From: Aporrectodea caliginosa
Taxonomy: Eukaryota; Annelida; Clitellata; Crassiclitellata; Lumbricidae
NCBI GenBank assembly: GCA_020284085.1
Contig: JACEVL010001005.1
Coordinates: 286,698-350,697 of the forward strand
Direction of reading: 5' to 3'
Length of the DNA stretch: 64,000 nucleotides
Each line of letters begins with the position of its first letter. Position 1 is the stretch's first letter. Below, in pieces: positions 45,040-57,316 of this stretch. Below the pieces are notes generated by a model. It saw nothing but the letters and a program-made list of their open reading frames with translations. It ran no database searches and was not told the DNA's origin. The position numbers and the translations under genes were made by a program.

Positions 45040-45720
45040 GCTTTTCAGCTTTTCAATAAACTTTCGTATGACAGCATCAAAATCAATTGTTCTGGCAATG
45101 TTAGACTCAATGCTCAGGATGGCCAAATCCTCCAAATGAATGAAACTATGAATGAATGGATGAATGAATGAATTAATTAATCAAATTACGAATGAACGAA
45201 TGAATGAAATAAGCAAGACGGTATTGAGACATTGTAGACTTTTCAAGATCCTTAATCAGATTGAATTTACTTAATGATCTCTCTGCAGAGGCTAGGCTAC
45301 TGCTGTTGGAATTGTCAACAGTATAGGTAAGCTAACACAAACATCTGGAAATAGATCGGAAAGATTGTACTGTGTTAAATAAGTTCAAGAGGTCCAGTGG
45401 TGTTAACTGGGCATATTCAAACTTTGCCTTATATATGCGCAGAGGGTAAATGTTGCATTTCTGTTATAAAATCATGACCATTAAGGTCTGCAGGATATTG
45501 CTTTGATAAAGCTAAAGCTTTTCCTGCCAAATCACTTGCACACATGGTTAGATATTTCTTCAATAAATCAAGCCTTTCAGCTGGGTTTAAAAGAAATATG
45601 CATAAAATAGACAAACTTAGACTGTAAAATAAGATTTTTAATGTAATACTGATGAACAGTAAATGAGCTAACCTCCACGAGGGTCGGTTAATTGAAGCAA
45701 CTGACATCTACACATACATG
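45040..45720 (-). pseudogene. hAT transposase C-terminal fragment (dimerisation domain)
   Basis: Minus-strand blocks KALALSKQYPADLNGHDFI (about 45530-45475) and LASAERSLSKFNLIKDLEKS then TMSQYRL (about 45290-45220) match the C-terminal dimerisation region of hAT transposases of the ZMYM1/DUF4371-associated type. The usual following block LAILSIESNIA lies at about 45115-45085, separated by an expanded (ATTC)n microsatellite (45135-45210) that broke the domain. Confidence 0.75.
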
Positions 45721-45910
45721 TATACATGCATGTGTCATAACAGCTTTATTCACTATAGCCGCGTAGCCGATCCAAGAGATTCTCAGAGATTTTTAATTTT
45801 TAGCATTCCAAAATGCATAGTGTACAGGGACTGTACTGTAGGCTATAGACCTACCACAGCTTGATTTGAATTGTCTGCGGCTGCTAGAAATATGATTATA
45901 CAGGCACATA

Positions 45911-46170
45911 GGGGCGCGGTGGTGTAGAGGTATGTTCGGTGCCATGCAACCGGAGGGTTGCGGGTTCGAATCCACCTCAAGGGAGGTATATTCGGTGCCT
46001 TGCAGCCGGAGGGTTGCGGGTCGAATCCACCTCAAGCCACCGCGTAGGGACCCTGGGCAAGTCCTTCACTCGAAATTGTTCATGCGCTTCGGCGTGAAAC
46101 TCCGATTCAGTGTCCGCGCTGTAGTCGGGAGCGCCTCTGAGTAGAAATCTTGAAGGGGCGCTATATAAAT
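45911..46170 (+). mobile_element. tRNA-derived SINE, family 1, copy 4, with duplicated B-box region
   Basis: Head GGTGGTGTAGAGGTATG, then a second copy of about 55 bases from GGAGGTATATTCGGTGCC through the B box (GGGTCGAATCC, one base shorter), then a normal body and an (AATG)n tail. The internal duplication gives two B boxes. Confidence 0.9.
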
Positions 46171-46829
46171 ATCTGAAATGAATGAATGAATAAATGAAAC
46201 ATAGCCAGACTTAAATTCAAGAGGAGGCAACTTCACAGATCGTTGGCAAAATCCTAGTCATTGAGGTCATTAGTCAATCGAAGTTCCAGTATATAAAAAA
46301 AGGAATATGGAATATAATTTTTGCATTTGAGGTAGCTGTAGCAGGTTCATTGGCGCACATTTTGAGGTAAACATCATGGTGGTTGCCCACGCCATTCAAA
46401 AGTTATACCCGATACACCCGAGGTCCCAGGGGGGTGTGGAAACCACCACCCTTAGTTTTTCGACGATAGCTCATTGATTATTCTTCCTAGAAGAGAAACA
46501 AATATACCATTTTTAGAGGGAATGCAGGGCTTCATTTGCTTGCTTACATTATTTGTCTTTTGAAAACCGGAAGTGATCAAAATAAATAAAATACGCGTCA
46601 TCATCACAATGTAAGCCGATATTTCTACATAAACGAAAGTTTTGTGTCGCCTGTGATCAGTATGTATGCATGTATGTATGTATCTATGTATATATAATAT
46701 GTATGTATGTATGTATATATGTATGTATGCAACTATGTACGTATGTGTGCAGGGATGGATCTATGTATGGATAGATAGATGGTAGTATAATGCATGTATG
46801 TATGTACGCTTGTACGTATGTATGTATGT

Positions 46830-49039
46830 TAGTGTTCAACTTGCACATGGGGAAAAAATAATTTCACATTTTCACCATGCATACCCTCTGGATTTGTGAC
46901 ATTTGGTGTTATAAACAACTAAGTGAAATATTATGGCTCTGGGATCATGTTAAGTGACAGCTCAAAGCTGACAAAGTTTTCAAAAAGTGCAATTTTTTCA
47001 AAATACAAAAATCTTAGTGAATTAATGTAACGTACTGTTACAAAATGCAGAATACAGTATTATAAACTACACATGTTACAGTAGGCCTACTTACTGTTAA
47101 ATGAGTAATCTGTTAAGACTGTTACTATACAACAATTATACAACTGTAGTGTTTGTGTTTCTGCTATTAAGATAATGCCTATTGTATGTCACTGAAGTGG
47201 GAAGATCTTCTTGGGTGGAGCAGTAGAGCAGTAGGCATCTGCTTTCGGTGGTGTTCGACCACTTGGAAGTTGAGCTGACGCTGCTGTTCACGTGTGTTAG
47301 TGCCATGTTATAAAGTCAGTTGCCAACTTTACCGCACGCTTAGCACAGTCATTAATGAGAGAAAGTGCAGCAACAGTGTCTTTGGCTTGTCGGCAATCTT
47401 CTCCGCTATTCCACGTTTCGGGATCAGAAGATACAAAATCTTGACCGAGTATGAGGGTAGTAACTGGATGCATCGATCACTGTGTCACGAACTCAGATAA
47501 AGTTTTCTCCTTAAATGCCTTGATGGTTTTGGATCAACTCTTGTTAAATCTATTTTGTTCTGTGGCATGTGTAATGCGGAAACCATTCGTTCCTTATTGT
47601 GGGCAAGGGCCTTGTAAGAAAAATTGACAATCCTGCCAAATCTTCACTGATGTACCAGATATGCCTTTCAGTTTATGAAGGGCTATTTCTGCAACTTGGC
47701 TAACAATGATCTGAAATGCTTCCATGCTCTGTAGCATTCACAGGTCATTGTAAGGAACATCACAACAGGTTACGGGTGCATTGAACCATGCCTTAACATA
47801 CAGGGTGATGGTAAATTGGCAGATCTTTCTCATAGCATGCAGTTCTTTGGATTCATCTTGAACTGCTCTTTGAAAAGAAGTATCTTCGTGCAATATATGC
47901 CCTTCACCATCCACCTGGCATGATGATATGCATCGGGTTGACTGAAGTGGATACTCTCACCATCACCAAAACGATTGGCCTCATCAAGTGCAACAATACT
48001 GAGCTTTATGAACTCTAAGTAGTCTTGCCGTGGCTGGTTGACTCTACTCAGCTGCGCCCACAGAAACTGAACTATAACTTGGTGGTTCTGCTCTAGCCAC
48101 ATTTTCTCTCTGTTTGTCAAAGAGCCGCCTTTTGTATCCTTACTAGGTCAGTCAGTGTTGCTTTGGTCTATGAGAGGCCACTGATTTTTGAACCTGGCAA
48201 AAATTGCATATTGTGGAACAGAGGATACAAAGAATAAATAAAAAATTGCTGCTGCAGCAATTATTTCAAACAAATGGTGTCTACAAACCAAGAATAATAG
48301 GCGTTTGTCAAAGGCCTCTTGAATAACGGTTAAAGCACAACCCAGCCAGCCATTCTGACACCCCTTCCTACTCTCTGAGGGTGTCAACAACCTTATTCCA
48401 CATCAGGCCACCAGTTCCAGAGCCAGGCAGTTTTGGAATGGTTAGAAGCTTTTCAATTCCTGTGCCAGACACAACAACTGCCATGCGATCAGCATTGACA
48501 CCCTCATCATCTGACAGCAACTTACCATCGAAAGGAACAACAAGGGTGTCTTAGGGCAGAATTAATCTATAACACCTTGTTCAATAGAGGAACAGGTCTT
48601 CTTACATGCCTCATACACTGAAGTTGTGCACAGAGTCAGATCATTAACATTGGTACCCACTGCTTTTAATGCTGGGGCAACTATGTGCATTGCTTGACGT
48701 GTCATGGTATTTATTCTGTCCAAGCTAGCCACAAATAATGGGTCATCAATCAGACACCATCTGTTCATTCTTGCTATATTATCAGATAGAAGAGTATTAA
48801 CAGGAATATGGATTGGAAACACTGAAAAATAGAAAATAACTATTTTTTAACAAATAACTACATTCGTCACAAATATCGCTATTGTTCACTCTATTTCAAG
48901 AATTTACACCTCCTTGAGAGGTCACTTGCCATTGAGATATTGAAGTAGGATTTCTCTAGGTATGTTGTGTATATGAATGTCACATTTTAAGCCCCTATGC
49001 ATGTGATTTTTCAAAAATAATTTTTTTCTGAACACTCTA
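46830..49039 (-). mobile_element. hAT-like element, nested copy 2 (2210 bp)
   Basis: Ends TAGTGTTCAACTTG and (right) CTGAACACTCTA, an imperfect inverted repeat. ATGTATGT flanks both sides (46822-46829, 49040-49047). The duplication lies in a GTAT microsatellite, so it alone is weak, but it agrees with 8 bp. Confidence 0.72.
47830..48822 (-). pseudogene. hAT-like transposase, decayed copy 2
   Basis: Minus strand from the DNA-side N-terminal blocks (WCLIDDPLFVASLDRINTMT, about 48760) through VCRHHLFEIIAAAAIF (48280-48230), FARFKNQWPLIDQ, then DAYHHARWMVKGIYCTKILL (about 47930-47880). Same order as the copies at 33960 and 49225. Frames differ between blocks, so it is inactive. Confidence 0.75.
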
Positions 49040-49113
49040 ATGTATGTATGTAGGTATGTATGCATGTATGTATGTATATATGCATGTATGTATGCATGTA
49101 TGTACGTATGTAT

Positions 49114-51491
49114 TAGGGTGTTCCTAAAAAATTAAAGTGTCCAAAAGTTATTCTCCAACCGATTATTCCGTTCTACATGCTCCTGCAAAACTGCAGTAAA
49201 AATATGAAGAGATTATTTCAATATTTAGAACTTGCTCAAACCAATCAAAGTTTTTGTAAATATCGCTTTATTATGAAAATCTATACCAGAAAACTTTTTA
49301 TCAATAAATATACCAGGTACTATTGAATAGTATAGTTCTGTTAGCATTACACTAGTGAGTCTAGTGTATACTGTATATTTCAGATGTTTCCATAGTTTGT
49401 CACTGTAAGAGATTCCACGAGTTTTTCTTGATCCAGTTGACTCTGCTTGCAAAGATTCATATTGATTACGGAATAGCCACATTTTCAAAGAATAAATGGC
49501 CCTAGCCATCCAGCGAGCACGATGCATAGCTCCGGGATATCTGAAATGTACTCCACGCGGAGGAAGACCACCTAAGAAAATAATCGACAGTTCCAGCAAT
49601 TCACCATAATCGTCTCTTGGCTGGTATTTCTGAAGTTGGTTTACAGCAAACTCAATAACACCGTCTTTCCATGGGGCAATAATATTATACTCGACATACT
49701 CTCGTCTTTCATTGCTGTTGAGAATGAAGTTTTGTCTATCCTTGGCCAGATGTCTTTAAAATGAATGAACAGCTCTAGTTTGGGAGATTGCGAAACATCA
49801 TGGAGGCTAAAATATTTTCTAGCATAATCTCTGACACCTGATGACGACAAGCTAAGTTCAGAAGTTCTTGGCCAAGCTCAGTCTCTAAACGAACACAAAC
49901 TCCACCCTTAAGTCCAGTATTCGAAGCAGTGGTATCGAAACAGAGTCCTTTAATGCGATTCCGCAATCCCCACTCATCCATGATTTCCACAACTGCTCTT
50001 GACATGGTAACCGCCGTTCCATCGTGAAGTTTTGGGACAGCAAGTAACTTTACCACATTCTTTCCTGATACCAAAACTGGAAGTCGATCAATCCGTTCTC
50101 GTCCAGGACCAGTGAAATCATCCATTATTTTTCCATCCCAATGCAAGACAAGTGGCACAACTGGATCAAAGGAAGCCTTGATTTCTGAAGTGAACCGTTC
50201 ACGATGTTTTATTCGTGCTCTGCGGATAGCACTTGGACTTATGATGAGCTCCTCAACATCTTGATGGAGTTGCCCTGTTGAAGCTATTGCTGGAATTATG
50301 TAAGCAGCTTTTCTACATGGCTAGTATTTATCCGATCAAGTGCAGCTGCCACTTCAGGTGTAACTACATCCACCGTTCCTCGAAACTTTAGTTTTGAAAG
50401 TTTTGACGTTGTAGGCCCGACCTCAGATTCTGATGATATATCGGATGTGTTGCTGTCATTGTTATCCAGAACATCAGTTCCTGCAAATAGTGATGCTGCT
50501 GCTGCAGATTTGACTTTTTTCGCGTAATTTTCCACAGCAATTTTCCGTTTCATAACACGTTCTTCTTTGAGTGCGAGAGATCGATCTATACCTCCCATTG
50601 TTCCTCTGCGACCCTTTTCTCTCTGTGCTTCTAGAAACAGACGATCTTCCTCAATTCTGATAAGGGCCATCGCATCACGGTGGGCGACATCAAAGATATA
50701 ATCGAGACTGTCTTGAAACGTCTGCTGATTTTTTAAATCCCTAACAGACTTCCGATTGATCTGTTTCTTCAATCCCTGCCATTCAGTGTGTAGTTTACGT
50801 ACATGTTCAATTACGTGATTTGGACTTTTCGTTGGTATATCCTAGCCATATATCCCAGATTTGCAAGAGCAAGGAGGAAGTCTTGTTTATGCTGTCTGAA
50901 GCTCAATTCTGCAACAACATGGCAATTCAGTATAACCTTCAGAACCTCTCTGCGAGATGGAAGCTTGGAAATTTTCAGCTGTACCTCCGATTAACCAGAT
51001 TGAAGTGGCTGCACGAGTTACCTTGCAAGCCATTTCTGATAATTTAATCAGGACAAAGTGAACATTAACGCAAATGTTATAGATAATAATATATCTGTCT
51101 TCCGAAATTGCGAAATGTCCAAATTATAGTTATTTAAGAAATTATCTACTTTTCACACCTGTCAATAACTTATTCATGATAACAAAATGGCTGCTAGATT
51201 GCGCGGGAACCAAAGAACACGAATATACTTGTGATCAATTATAAATTAAATAAGTATCATATCATTGAACCACCACAAATTCCAGAAGTCAAAATTTACA
51301 AGTGTTTCGCGAAAAAATGTGAAAAACCCACTTTTGACAGAACTTCAGCTGGCTTGAGCAAGTTCTAAATATTGATGTATCTTAAAGAAATTTTGTCAAT
51401 AGATTGTCTATACCATGGATCACCAAATGGCGGGTTGGAGAAAGATAAATAAATTAGATGAAATTTTTCCATAGTGGATAGGAACACCCTA
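49114..51491 (-). mobile_element. hAT-like element, nested copy 3 (2378 bp)
   Basis: Inverted ends TAGGGTGTTCCTA (49114) and TAGGAACACCCTA (ends 51491; 13 bases) with GTATGTAT flanking both sides (49106-49113, 51492-51499). It sits in the same microsatellite as the preceding element. Confidence 0.88.
49225..51033 (-). pseudogene. hAT-like transposase, most complete copy
   Basis: Best-preserved member. It reads from ATG at 51033 (MACKVTRAATSIW) through a basic coiled region (DAMALIRIEEDRLFLEAQRE, about 50670-50620). VLHWDGKIMDDFTG (about 50150-50115), RLPVLVSGKNVVKLLAVPKL, GLCFDTTASNTG (about 49945-49910) and LACRHQVSEI follow, then GAMHRARWMARAIYSLKMWL (about 49535-49475). Asp in HWDGK and CFDTT are plausible catalytic residues, CRHQ/CRHH the hAT-type C-x-x-H block. 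Frame changes occur near 50930, 50300, 49800 and 49640. Length about 600 codons, normal for a hAT transposase. The family assignment is inference from motif order plus the 8-bp duplications. Confidence 0.75.
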
Positions 51492-51816
51492 GTATGTATG
51501 CAGGGATGGAGCAATGTATGGATAAACATGTATGTATGTACGCATGCGTGTATCCATGTATGAATTTGTATGTATGTGTGTACAACTGTACGTGCATGCG
51601 TGCATGTACATGTATTCATGTATGGATGTATATTTGTACGTATATAAACATGTGTAGGGATGTATGTATGTATCTTGGATACATAGATCAGTTTCAAAAC
51701 ACACATAATCATATCGCTAATTATCGGTTCCGCTGTTAAAAATTATGTAACTTAGAGGTGCATTCCCATAATGTACAACTAGATATACCATTTTGTACAG
51801 AATTGAATGCTGAATC

Positions 51817-52233
51817 CATAGTTGTAAAAAACGTTTTTTTCGTTTTTTATTATTTTCAAAAAACGTCGTTTTCGTTTTTTATTTCTCGTCTCGTTTTTTC
51901 CCGTTTTTTATTTTTTTTATTTAACTTTATTTATTTATTAACTGTCTGTTAATATTTTTGTAATTAAAATTTTGTCTGATATCCCTTATCTCCGTCGCTT
52001 CAAGGATCCATCTAATTTACGTAACAATTTAGTGTCATCAGTTGAAATAAACAGCACTGTACAGGAAATAGAATTTATAACAGCTATTTGAATTTCTAAG
52101 TTATTCAAAATGCGATGTAGAAAAGTCAAATTATTTTCTTTACCGTTTTTTTCTCGTTTTTCCGTTTTTTTTTTTCAATAAAACAACGTTTTTTCCGTTT
52201 TTTATTTTGATTTTACCGTTTTTAACAACTATG
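51817..52233. mobile_element. hAT MITE, 417 bp, nested
   Basis: Inverted ends CATAGTTGTAAAAAACG and CGTTTTTAACAACTATG (one mismatch). Exact 8-bp duplication GCTGAATC flanks it (51809-51816, 52234-52241). The interior is TTTTTCG-type degenerate repeats. The element sits in the TTAA element, whose uninterrupted site is seen at 11341-11370. Confidence 0.93.
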
Positions 52234-52363
52234 GCTGAATCCATTGCTGTATTACAAGATATGATATGTGAAACCAAACCCGAAATCCAGGGGGGTGGTA
52301 ACCACGCCCACCCCTTGGTAGCTAGTGTTACAAAAATTAACCCTCGGTAGCCTGAGGGGTTAA

Positions 52364-52800
52364 GTTTTTCAACAGCTAAACTTGTTTTTGGGTTTGATGT
52401 ATTTTTAAGGAACTCTGAAAGTAGGCCCTACCAAGACCGTATTTAGGGGGGTGTTTTGGGTGTTTAAACACCCCCGAAATTAAATAATGTAAAAATGAAA
52501 TAATGCACTAGCGCCTTTCTGACAGCTTCACTAGAAAGCACTTGTGTAATAAGAGACAGGCAGTGAAACGAACAGAATCCAGGCCAGGCTGAGCCAGTCT
52601 TTCAGCCACACAGCTTATCGATATACCGACATGATGTAGGTCATGCTCACACTTTCTTCCAAAGTCTCATATATGCCCCTTGTTACAGACTCCCTGTATA
52701 TTATTGCCTTTCCAACATCACCAGCCACAAAATCAAACTCTAGCTACCCGCACATTCTGTTTCTCATGCATGACACCAAGGCTTAAAGCATATCATCAGA
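52364..52800. other. Unrecognised
   Basis: CGTATTTAGGGGGGTG near 52440 looks like a hAT-type terminus; the mate is not seen. No coding. Confidence 0.35.
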
Positions 52801-52812
52801 GGCGTAGCTTCA

Positions 52813-53400
52813 TTGAGGCACGAGGAAGCAGTTGAAGGTTCAACTGTGGCAGCCACAACTCGTCGCCTCTCTCAGTTCCGGAAGGTTCATCATCATCGTC
52901 TCGTGTATCTCCTCCATCCATCTCTTCCTTGGTCGTCCTCTTCCTCGTCTTCCCTCCCCACACGTCAGCATCATCTCCTTTTCCATGCCGTCCGCACGCA
53001 TCACATGACCAAAATACATCGTTTTCTGTCTCGCCGCTCTTTGCCTCAATGTCATATCTCCTCTTCCACTATATGTTCATTTGTTCTCTTCTCAGTCCAG
53101 GAGACCCTCAGCATTCTCAAATCTACATTTCACATGCCTCGATTTTGTTCTCTAGTGCGTTGGTTCGTAGTTCGTGCTTTCCATGACAGTTTTCTTCGCA
53201 AAAGTACAGAGGTCGTTTGCATTGCCTTCCTCTGGTTTCGCCTGCTGTACTCGTTCGTTCGCCTCCCCAAAGGGAGGTTACCAACAGTTCGCACCACGTG
53301 AAGGTGGATACGGAGGTCTTTGGTTAATCAACCCAGGTCGGACCCGTTCCTCCGTCCTAGGACGTCGGTCAGATCACCTTCCTGTTTTACCTCTTTAGAG
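52813..53400 (-). pseudogene. LINE C-terminal fragment
   Basis: Minus strand frame (53055-52840) encodes FGHVMRADGMEKEMMLTCGE and GRRGRGRPRKRWMEEI, the conserved C-terminal end found after the polymerase in several LINE clades. The 5' side is frameshifted. Confidence 0.75.
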
Positions 53401-54190
53401 GTGAGTGATGAACTTTAGCGAACAGCAAGCAGTACGTAATTGTAATTGTAATTAGCAACTTCTATTGCGCCGGTGTCTAATGCACAAGGCATCAACCGAT
53501 GGCAAACCAAAATCAAGCCGTAATCAGGTCTGACAACTTTTTTTATTTCCAGAAGCACAATGCATATTACAATTAACAACAATCATAACTTGATTATTAC
53601 ATATAGGTGCATTGGCTAGGGAACAGAGGACACCCAAAAGGGGCACAAGCCCCGCTTAATTAGGGTCACCTTTTTAACAATAATCAATTATGGCTGGTTA
53701 GTCAGTTGAAAGAAAGAAACTGTCAACTCAATAATGTTCTTAACTAAATACTAACGTTGCAATTTACTAAGAAGATCAATATGTAAGAAAGGTTCAATTC
53801 AAATAATGTTCTTAACTAAATAATAACATTTCAATTTACTAAGAAGATCAATATTGCAAACATTTCAATGAAATAGTGTTAAATGAAGTATGCTTAATCC
53901 TTCAAGTAACTATTCCACAGCTTCTTAAATTGGGTGTATGTAGGTGCATTCCGAATACTCATCGGTACTTCATTCGAAATGTTTGGACCATTACAACAAA
54001 CTGAAAATCTACGATAATTAATTAGTGTGTGCATATATGGCATATAAACCACAAGAAGAAGACCTTGTACAATGACCATGCATCTGTACTACCTTTGTAA
54101 ACTAGTTTGAAAATGAATCAGGCAGCAAGTTATTGACAAATTTATACATGAAATTACCCAGCTGATAGCGATTTATGTTTTCAAAGTTCA

Positions 54191-54959
54191 TCTTATATTA
54201 TTAGGCGAAGTCTATTTTTCTGTCCTTCCGGATGTTTGTCTGTCCGGCTAAAGGCTCCGAAACGGATTTAAAAAAATTTACAAAACATTATAACGCCACG
54301 TCTAGGTCAACGCGACTATTTTCAGCTCGCAATTTTATTTCTCGCCGATATATGGCCGTTTTAAATTTCCAACTTTTTGAACGAGACTATATCAATACCG
54401 GCCATAGTATGGCCATTTGTCCACGTCATGCGGGCTAATTAAATATGCAATCTTACTTCACACGGAGCATCTAGGTCAACGCTCTGACTCGCAACCAATC
54501 ACGATGACCGTTGATTTCAAATCAGAAGTGGTCACGCCTGCGGCAGAATTTCTAGGTCATCGGACTTTAAAATTCGCCAATGCAACACTTTAGGGATACG
54601 AAATTTTTAACGAACGTTTTCATTTGAATTTCTATAGATCTCAACCCAACTTTATTTCAACTCAAAATTTACTTTAAATTCCGATATTAGGACATTTTAA
54701 GTTTCGATGTTATCATAGTTTGAATGCCATTGAATTCTAGCTATGCAGGAGTAAAATAATAGCAACTCTATGCAATATTATTGCATAGAGTTAAACAACA
54801 TTAAACAATTTCAAGCCAGTGCGTAAATTCGCCAGAGGGGCACACGAAAAATTTGCACATCTTTAAATTCAAATTCACGGGCGCTGACGAAGATGTCGTT
54901 AAATTCAAATACACGGGCGCTGAGGAAAACCCGGGCGAACGCCGGGTAAACACTGCTAG
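54191..54959 (+). mobile_element. Helitron, non-autonomous, 769 bp
   Basis: Starts TCTTATATTATTAGG after an A (54190) and ends CTAG before a T (54960). A CCCGG...CCGGG hairpin (54930-54946) sits about 9 bases before the end. TC start, CTRR end with a hairpin just upstream, and insertion between A and T without duplication are the Helitron criteria. Excision joins ...YNIRPT to MNFENINRYQLGNFMYKF in the LINE-D frame. Two ~45-bp direct repeats (ACGGGCGCTGA) lie near the 3' end. Confidence 0.93.
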
Positions 54960-55266
54960 TAGGCCTAATATTATATTCCCGGTATATGTATGCGGTGTGG
55001 GCATAAAATGGATCTCTTGCAATTATTCTAATACCTCTTTTCTGCAGAACCAGAAGACATTTTAACCTAGTAGAATAGTTCGAGGCCCAGACAATATTAC
55101 CATAATCAAAATAGGGATTGATTAGTGTATAATACAAATTCCTACGAATATGAACTGGGATAAGGTAAGATATTCTTGCTAGTATACCAAGGTTTCTGGA
55201 AATTTTGCCAGCAATAATATTCATATGTTCAGTCCAAGTCAGACATTCGTCAATACATACTCCAAG

Positions 55267-56659
55267 CAGTGGCGTAGCTAGAATTTTACCATAGGGGGTG
55301 CGTAAACTAATGCAAAGCAGAGAACCTACTAGACATAGGTAGGCTTAAAAGGCTATCTCCGGTGGCATAGAATTTTAGACAATCACGAAATCAAATTTCT
55401 CGATAGGCCCACTACTTTCTTATTTTAATAGATTCGTTTGGGGCAAGCAGACAACAGCATGTGCAAAAAACACCATTCAATTTAGGCGAATGAGCGAAAC
55501 ACTTACATTTCAGGATCTCTGAACTACGTAGGCGACATGTACAGTAGCTTAATTACCTTTCCACGGTCGATGCGCGTAGTGCTTGCCACGCATATGATTC
55601 TGGTGCAGTGTAAAATTCGTAGGAAATAGAAATTTGTCTGAATCCGCTAACATTGCACCAACAGCTAGTCCAAAATCATTCTGATGACCAACATCGGTTA
55701 CCGTGCTCTTTTCTAAATCCTCTGACTGAGCAGCTGAGACTGTGTTAAGCGACACAGCTTTAAATTCTTTTCGTTAACAACACTGCCAAAATAGAATTAT
55801 TTGCCGTCAAACCTCTTCTGTCCGATTTCCATCGTCACTGACTTGATTTCTTTTGGTGAAAAATTCATTAGACCAGTTTCTCTAAAACGCTTCATCACTT
55901 AGTTATTCTATTGAAGCAATTGAATCGTTTTTGTTTGTAAGTAAACGAATTGATATGGTGACAGTCTTTTGAGCATAAGGACTATACTTTTACAGCAGGC
56001 CGACTTACTTGAAGACATACAGTCATGTGTAGTGTGTACAGCCTATACAGGCCACGTGGCTTGTAGAGAGACAGTGAAAGATGCAGACTGCGACAGGGAG
56101 AGCGAGAGAAGACGAGAAAGATGGACAGAGACAGAGAGACGGAGACAGAGCGAAAGAGATACAGAGCGAAAGAGAGACGAACAAGCCAGATATTATTTCA
56201 GGCGTTTCTTATCGCTCGGGCTGAGGGTATGTAGTGCAAGCAGTGGTTGGAATCATGCCTGGCTGCATTTTGGTACGAATCCGGATGAATGTATTTTCTT
56301 ACATGTACAACCGAGTGGTCGTTTCTACTATGGGTCAATTATTCCGAAACATTAGTTGACCCTTATAGAGTCCGATACAGACACACATATACATGTGGCC
56401 CTCTGTGTCATGTGTCATGAAGCATCCTTCATAATACGCGCTATAGCTCCTGCAGACTGCAGATGTTTGCGGTGGCCTTTTGAACATCCTCCGTGGCCTA
56501 GGCTATTATGTCATCAGCTGGAACAATTGGCTAAATGTAACTTCGAAATTAGAATGAAATTTGTGAGCTAGGAGGAAAATTATAGAAAGAGTATGGCCAA
56601 AGCAGAATTTGACAGGGGGTGCGTACGCACCTTACGCACCTTGTATGGCTACGCCACTG
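55267..56659. mobile_element. hAT element, 1393 bp
   Basis: Inverted ends CAGTGGCGTAGCTAG and (right) GGCTACGCCACTG, with exact 8-bp duplication ACTCCAAG (55259-55266, 56660-56667). On the minus strand, 55755-55549 encodes DFGLAVGAMLADSDKFLFPT, which may be a remnant of a zinc-finger/ZMYM-type hAT N-terminus; GAGACAGA repeats fill 56080-56180. Too short to be autonomous. Confidence 0.9.
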
Positions 56660-56889
56660 ACTCCAAGAAATTTAGTAGATCGGGTTTGGGACAGGGCAAT
56701 TCCATCAACTGACATCTTTGTCTGGAGAACTTTTTGGTTGCTATTACTTTTCGAATTTCTAATTTTCGCTTATTTTCCACTGCACCCTTTTGTGTATGCT
56801 TGTTCGAATAGATTTGTGGTTATCGGTCTCAGGAACTCACGGCTCAAATACCACTAAAATGCCAATAAAAATAAATAATAAACAATCGA

Positions 56890-57184
56890 CGAGAACATAA
56901 ACATTGTAGAATTAATTTGTTTAGTTGTGCTTAAGTAAAATCATCCAGCCTTTCTGTTGAAAACTAAACATAGGTCCAAAAATGCGATTCAAATACTTAT
57001 ACTCGAAATGACGAAATTTATTTGTAAATGTCAAAATTTCAAAGACGTTGTGGCAGTCCTAGATATTGTTCAATCCTGATAATTTTTGGGCTACATTACA
57101 TCTAAACCAATTGGCACGGAATGCCGGGTTGGCGAAAGTAAACAACTGAAGTCGAAAATTTTCCATTAGAGATGCAACCACCTA
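56890..57184. mobile_element. hAT-like element, terminal fragment
   Basis: AATTTCAAAGACGTTGTGGCAGTCCTA matches (split) the 3' part of the element at 61044 (near 62778-62805). The GCCGGGTTGGCGAAAGTAAA block matches 51430-51455. It ends GCAACCACCTA against an (ATAC)n run. Confidence 0.55.
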
Positions 57185-57285
57185 ACATACATACATACAT
57201 ACATACACACATACATACATACACATACATACATACATACATACATACATACATACATACATACATACATACATACATACATACA

Positions 57286-57313
<28 letters not shown>
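57185..57313. repeat. (ATAC)n microsatellite
   Basis: Nearly pure ATAC run. Confidence 0.97.

Positions 57314-57316
<3 letters not shown>

Larger units (their letters stand above)
46290..52363. mobile_element. TTAA-target element, copy 2, carrying nested inserts
   Basis: Left part (46310-46620) matches the 5' side of the copy at 10492 (GTAGCTGTAGCAG..., GTTATACCCGATA...). The right part (51690-52363, minus the insert at 51817) matches its 3' side and ends GGTAGCCTGAGGGGTTAA. The left TTAA end is lost. A GTAT microsatellite inside it, also present in copy 1, received two hAT-like elements. Confidence 0.82.
53441..56860 (-). mobile_element. LINE-D, CR1/jockey-group, split by two insertions
   Basis: 3' end at an (ACAATT)-type tail near 53441. 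The C-terminal block is at 54079-53894 (GPNISNEVPMSIRNAPTYTQ). The RT downstream region is at 55224-54960 (IPVHIRRNLYYTLINPYFDY, NIVWASNYSTRLKCLLVLQK) and continues at 55258-55220 and 56730-56667 (STKFLGV...CIDECLTWTEHM). The Helitron at 54191 and the hAT element at 55267 interrupt it; removing both makes the protein continuous. The 5' side beyond about 56860 is not recognisable. Confidence 0.85.
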
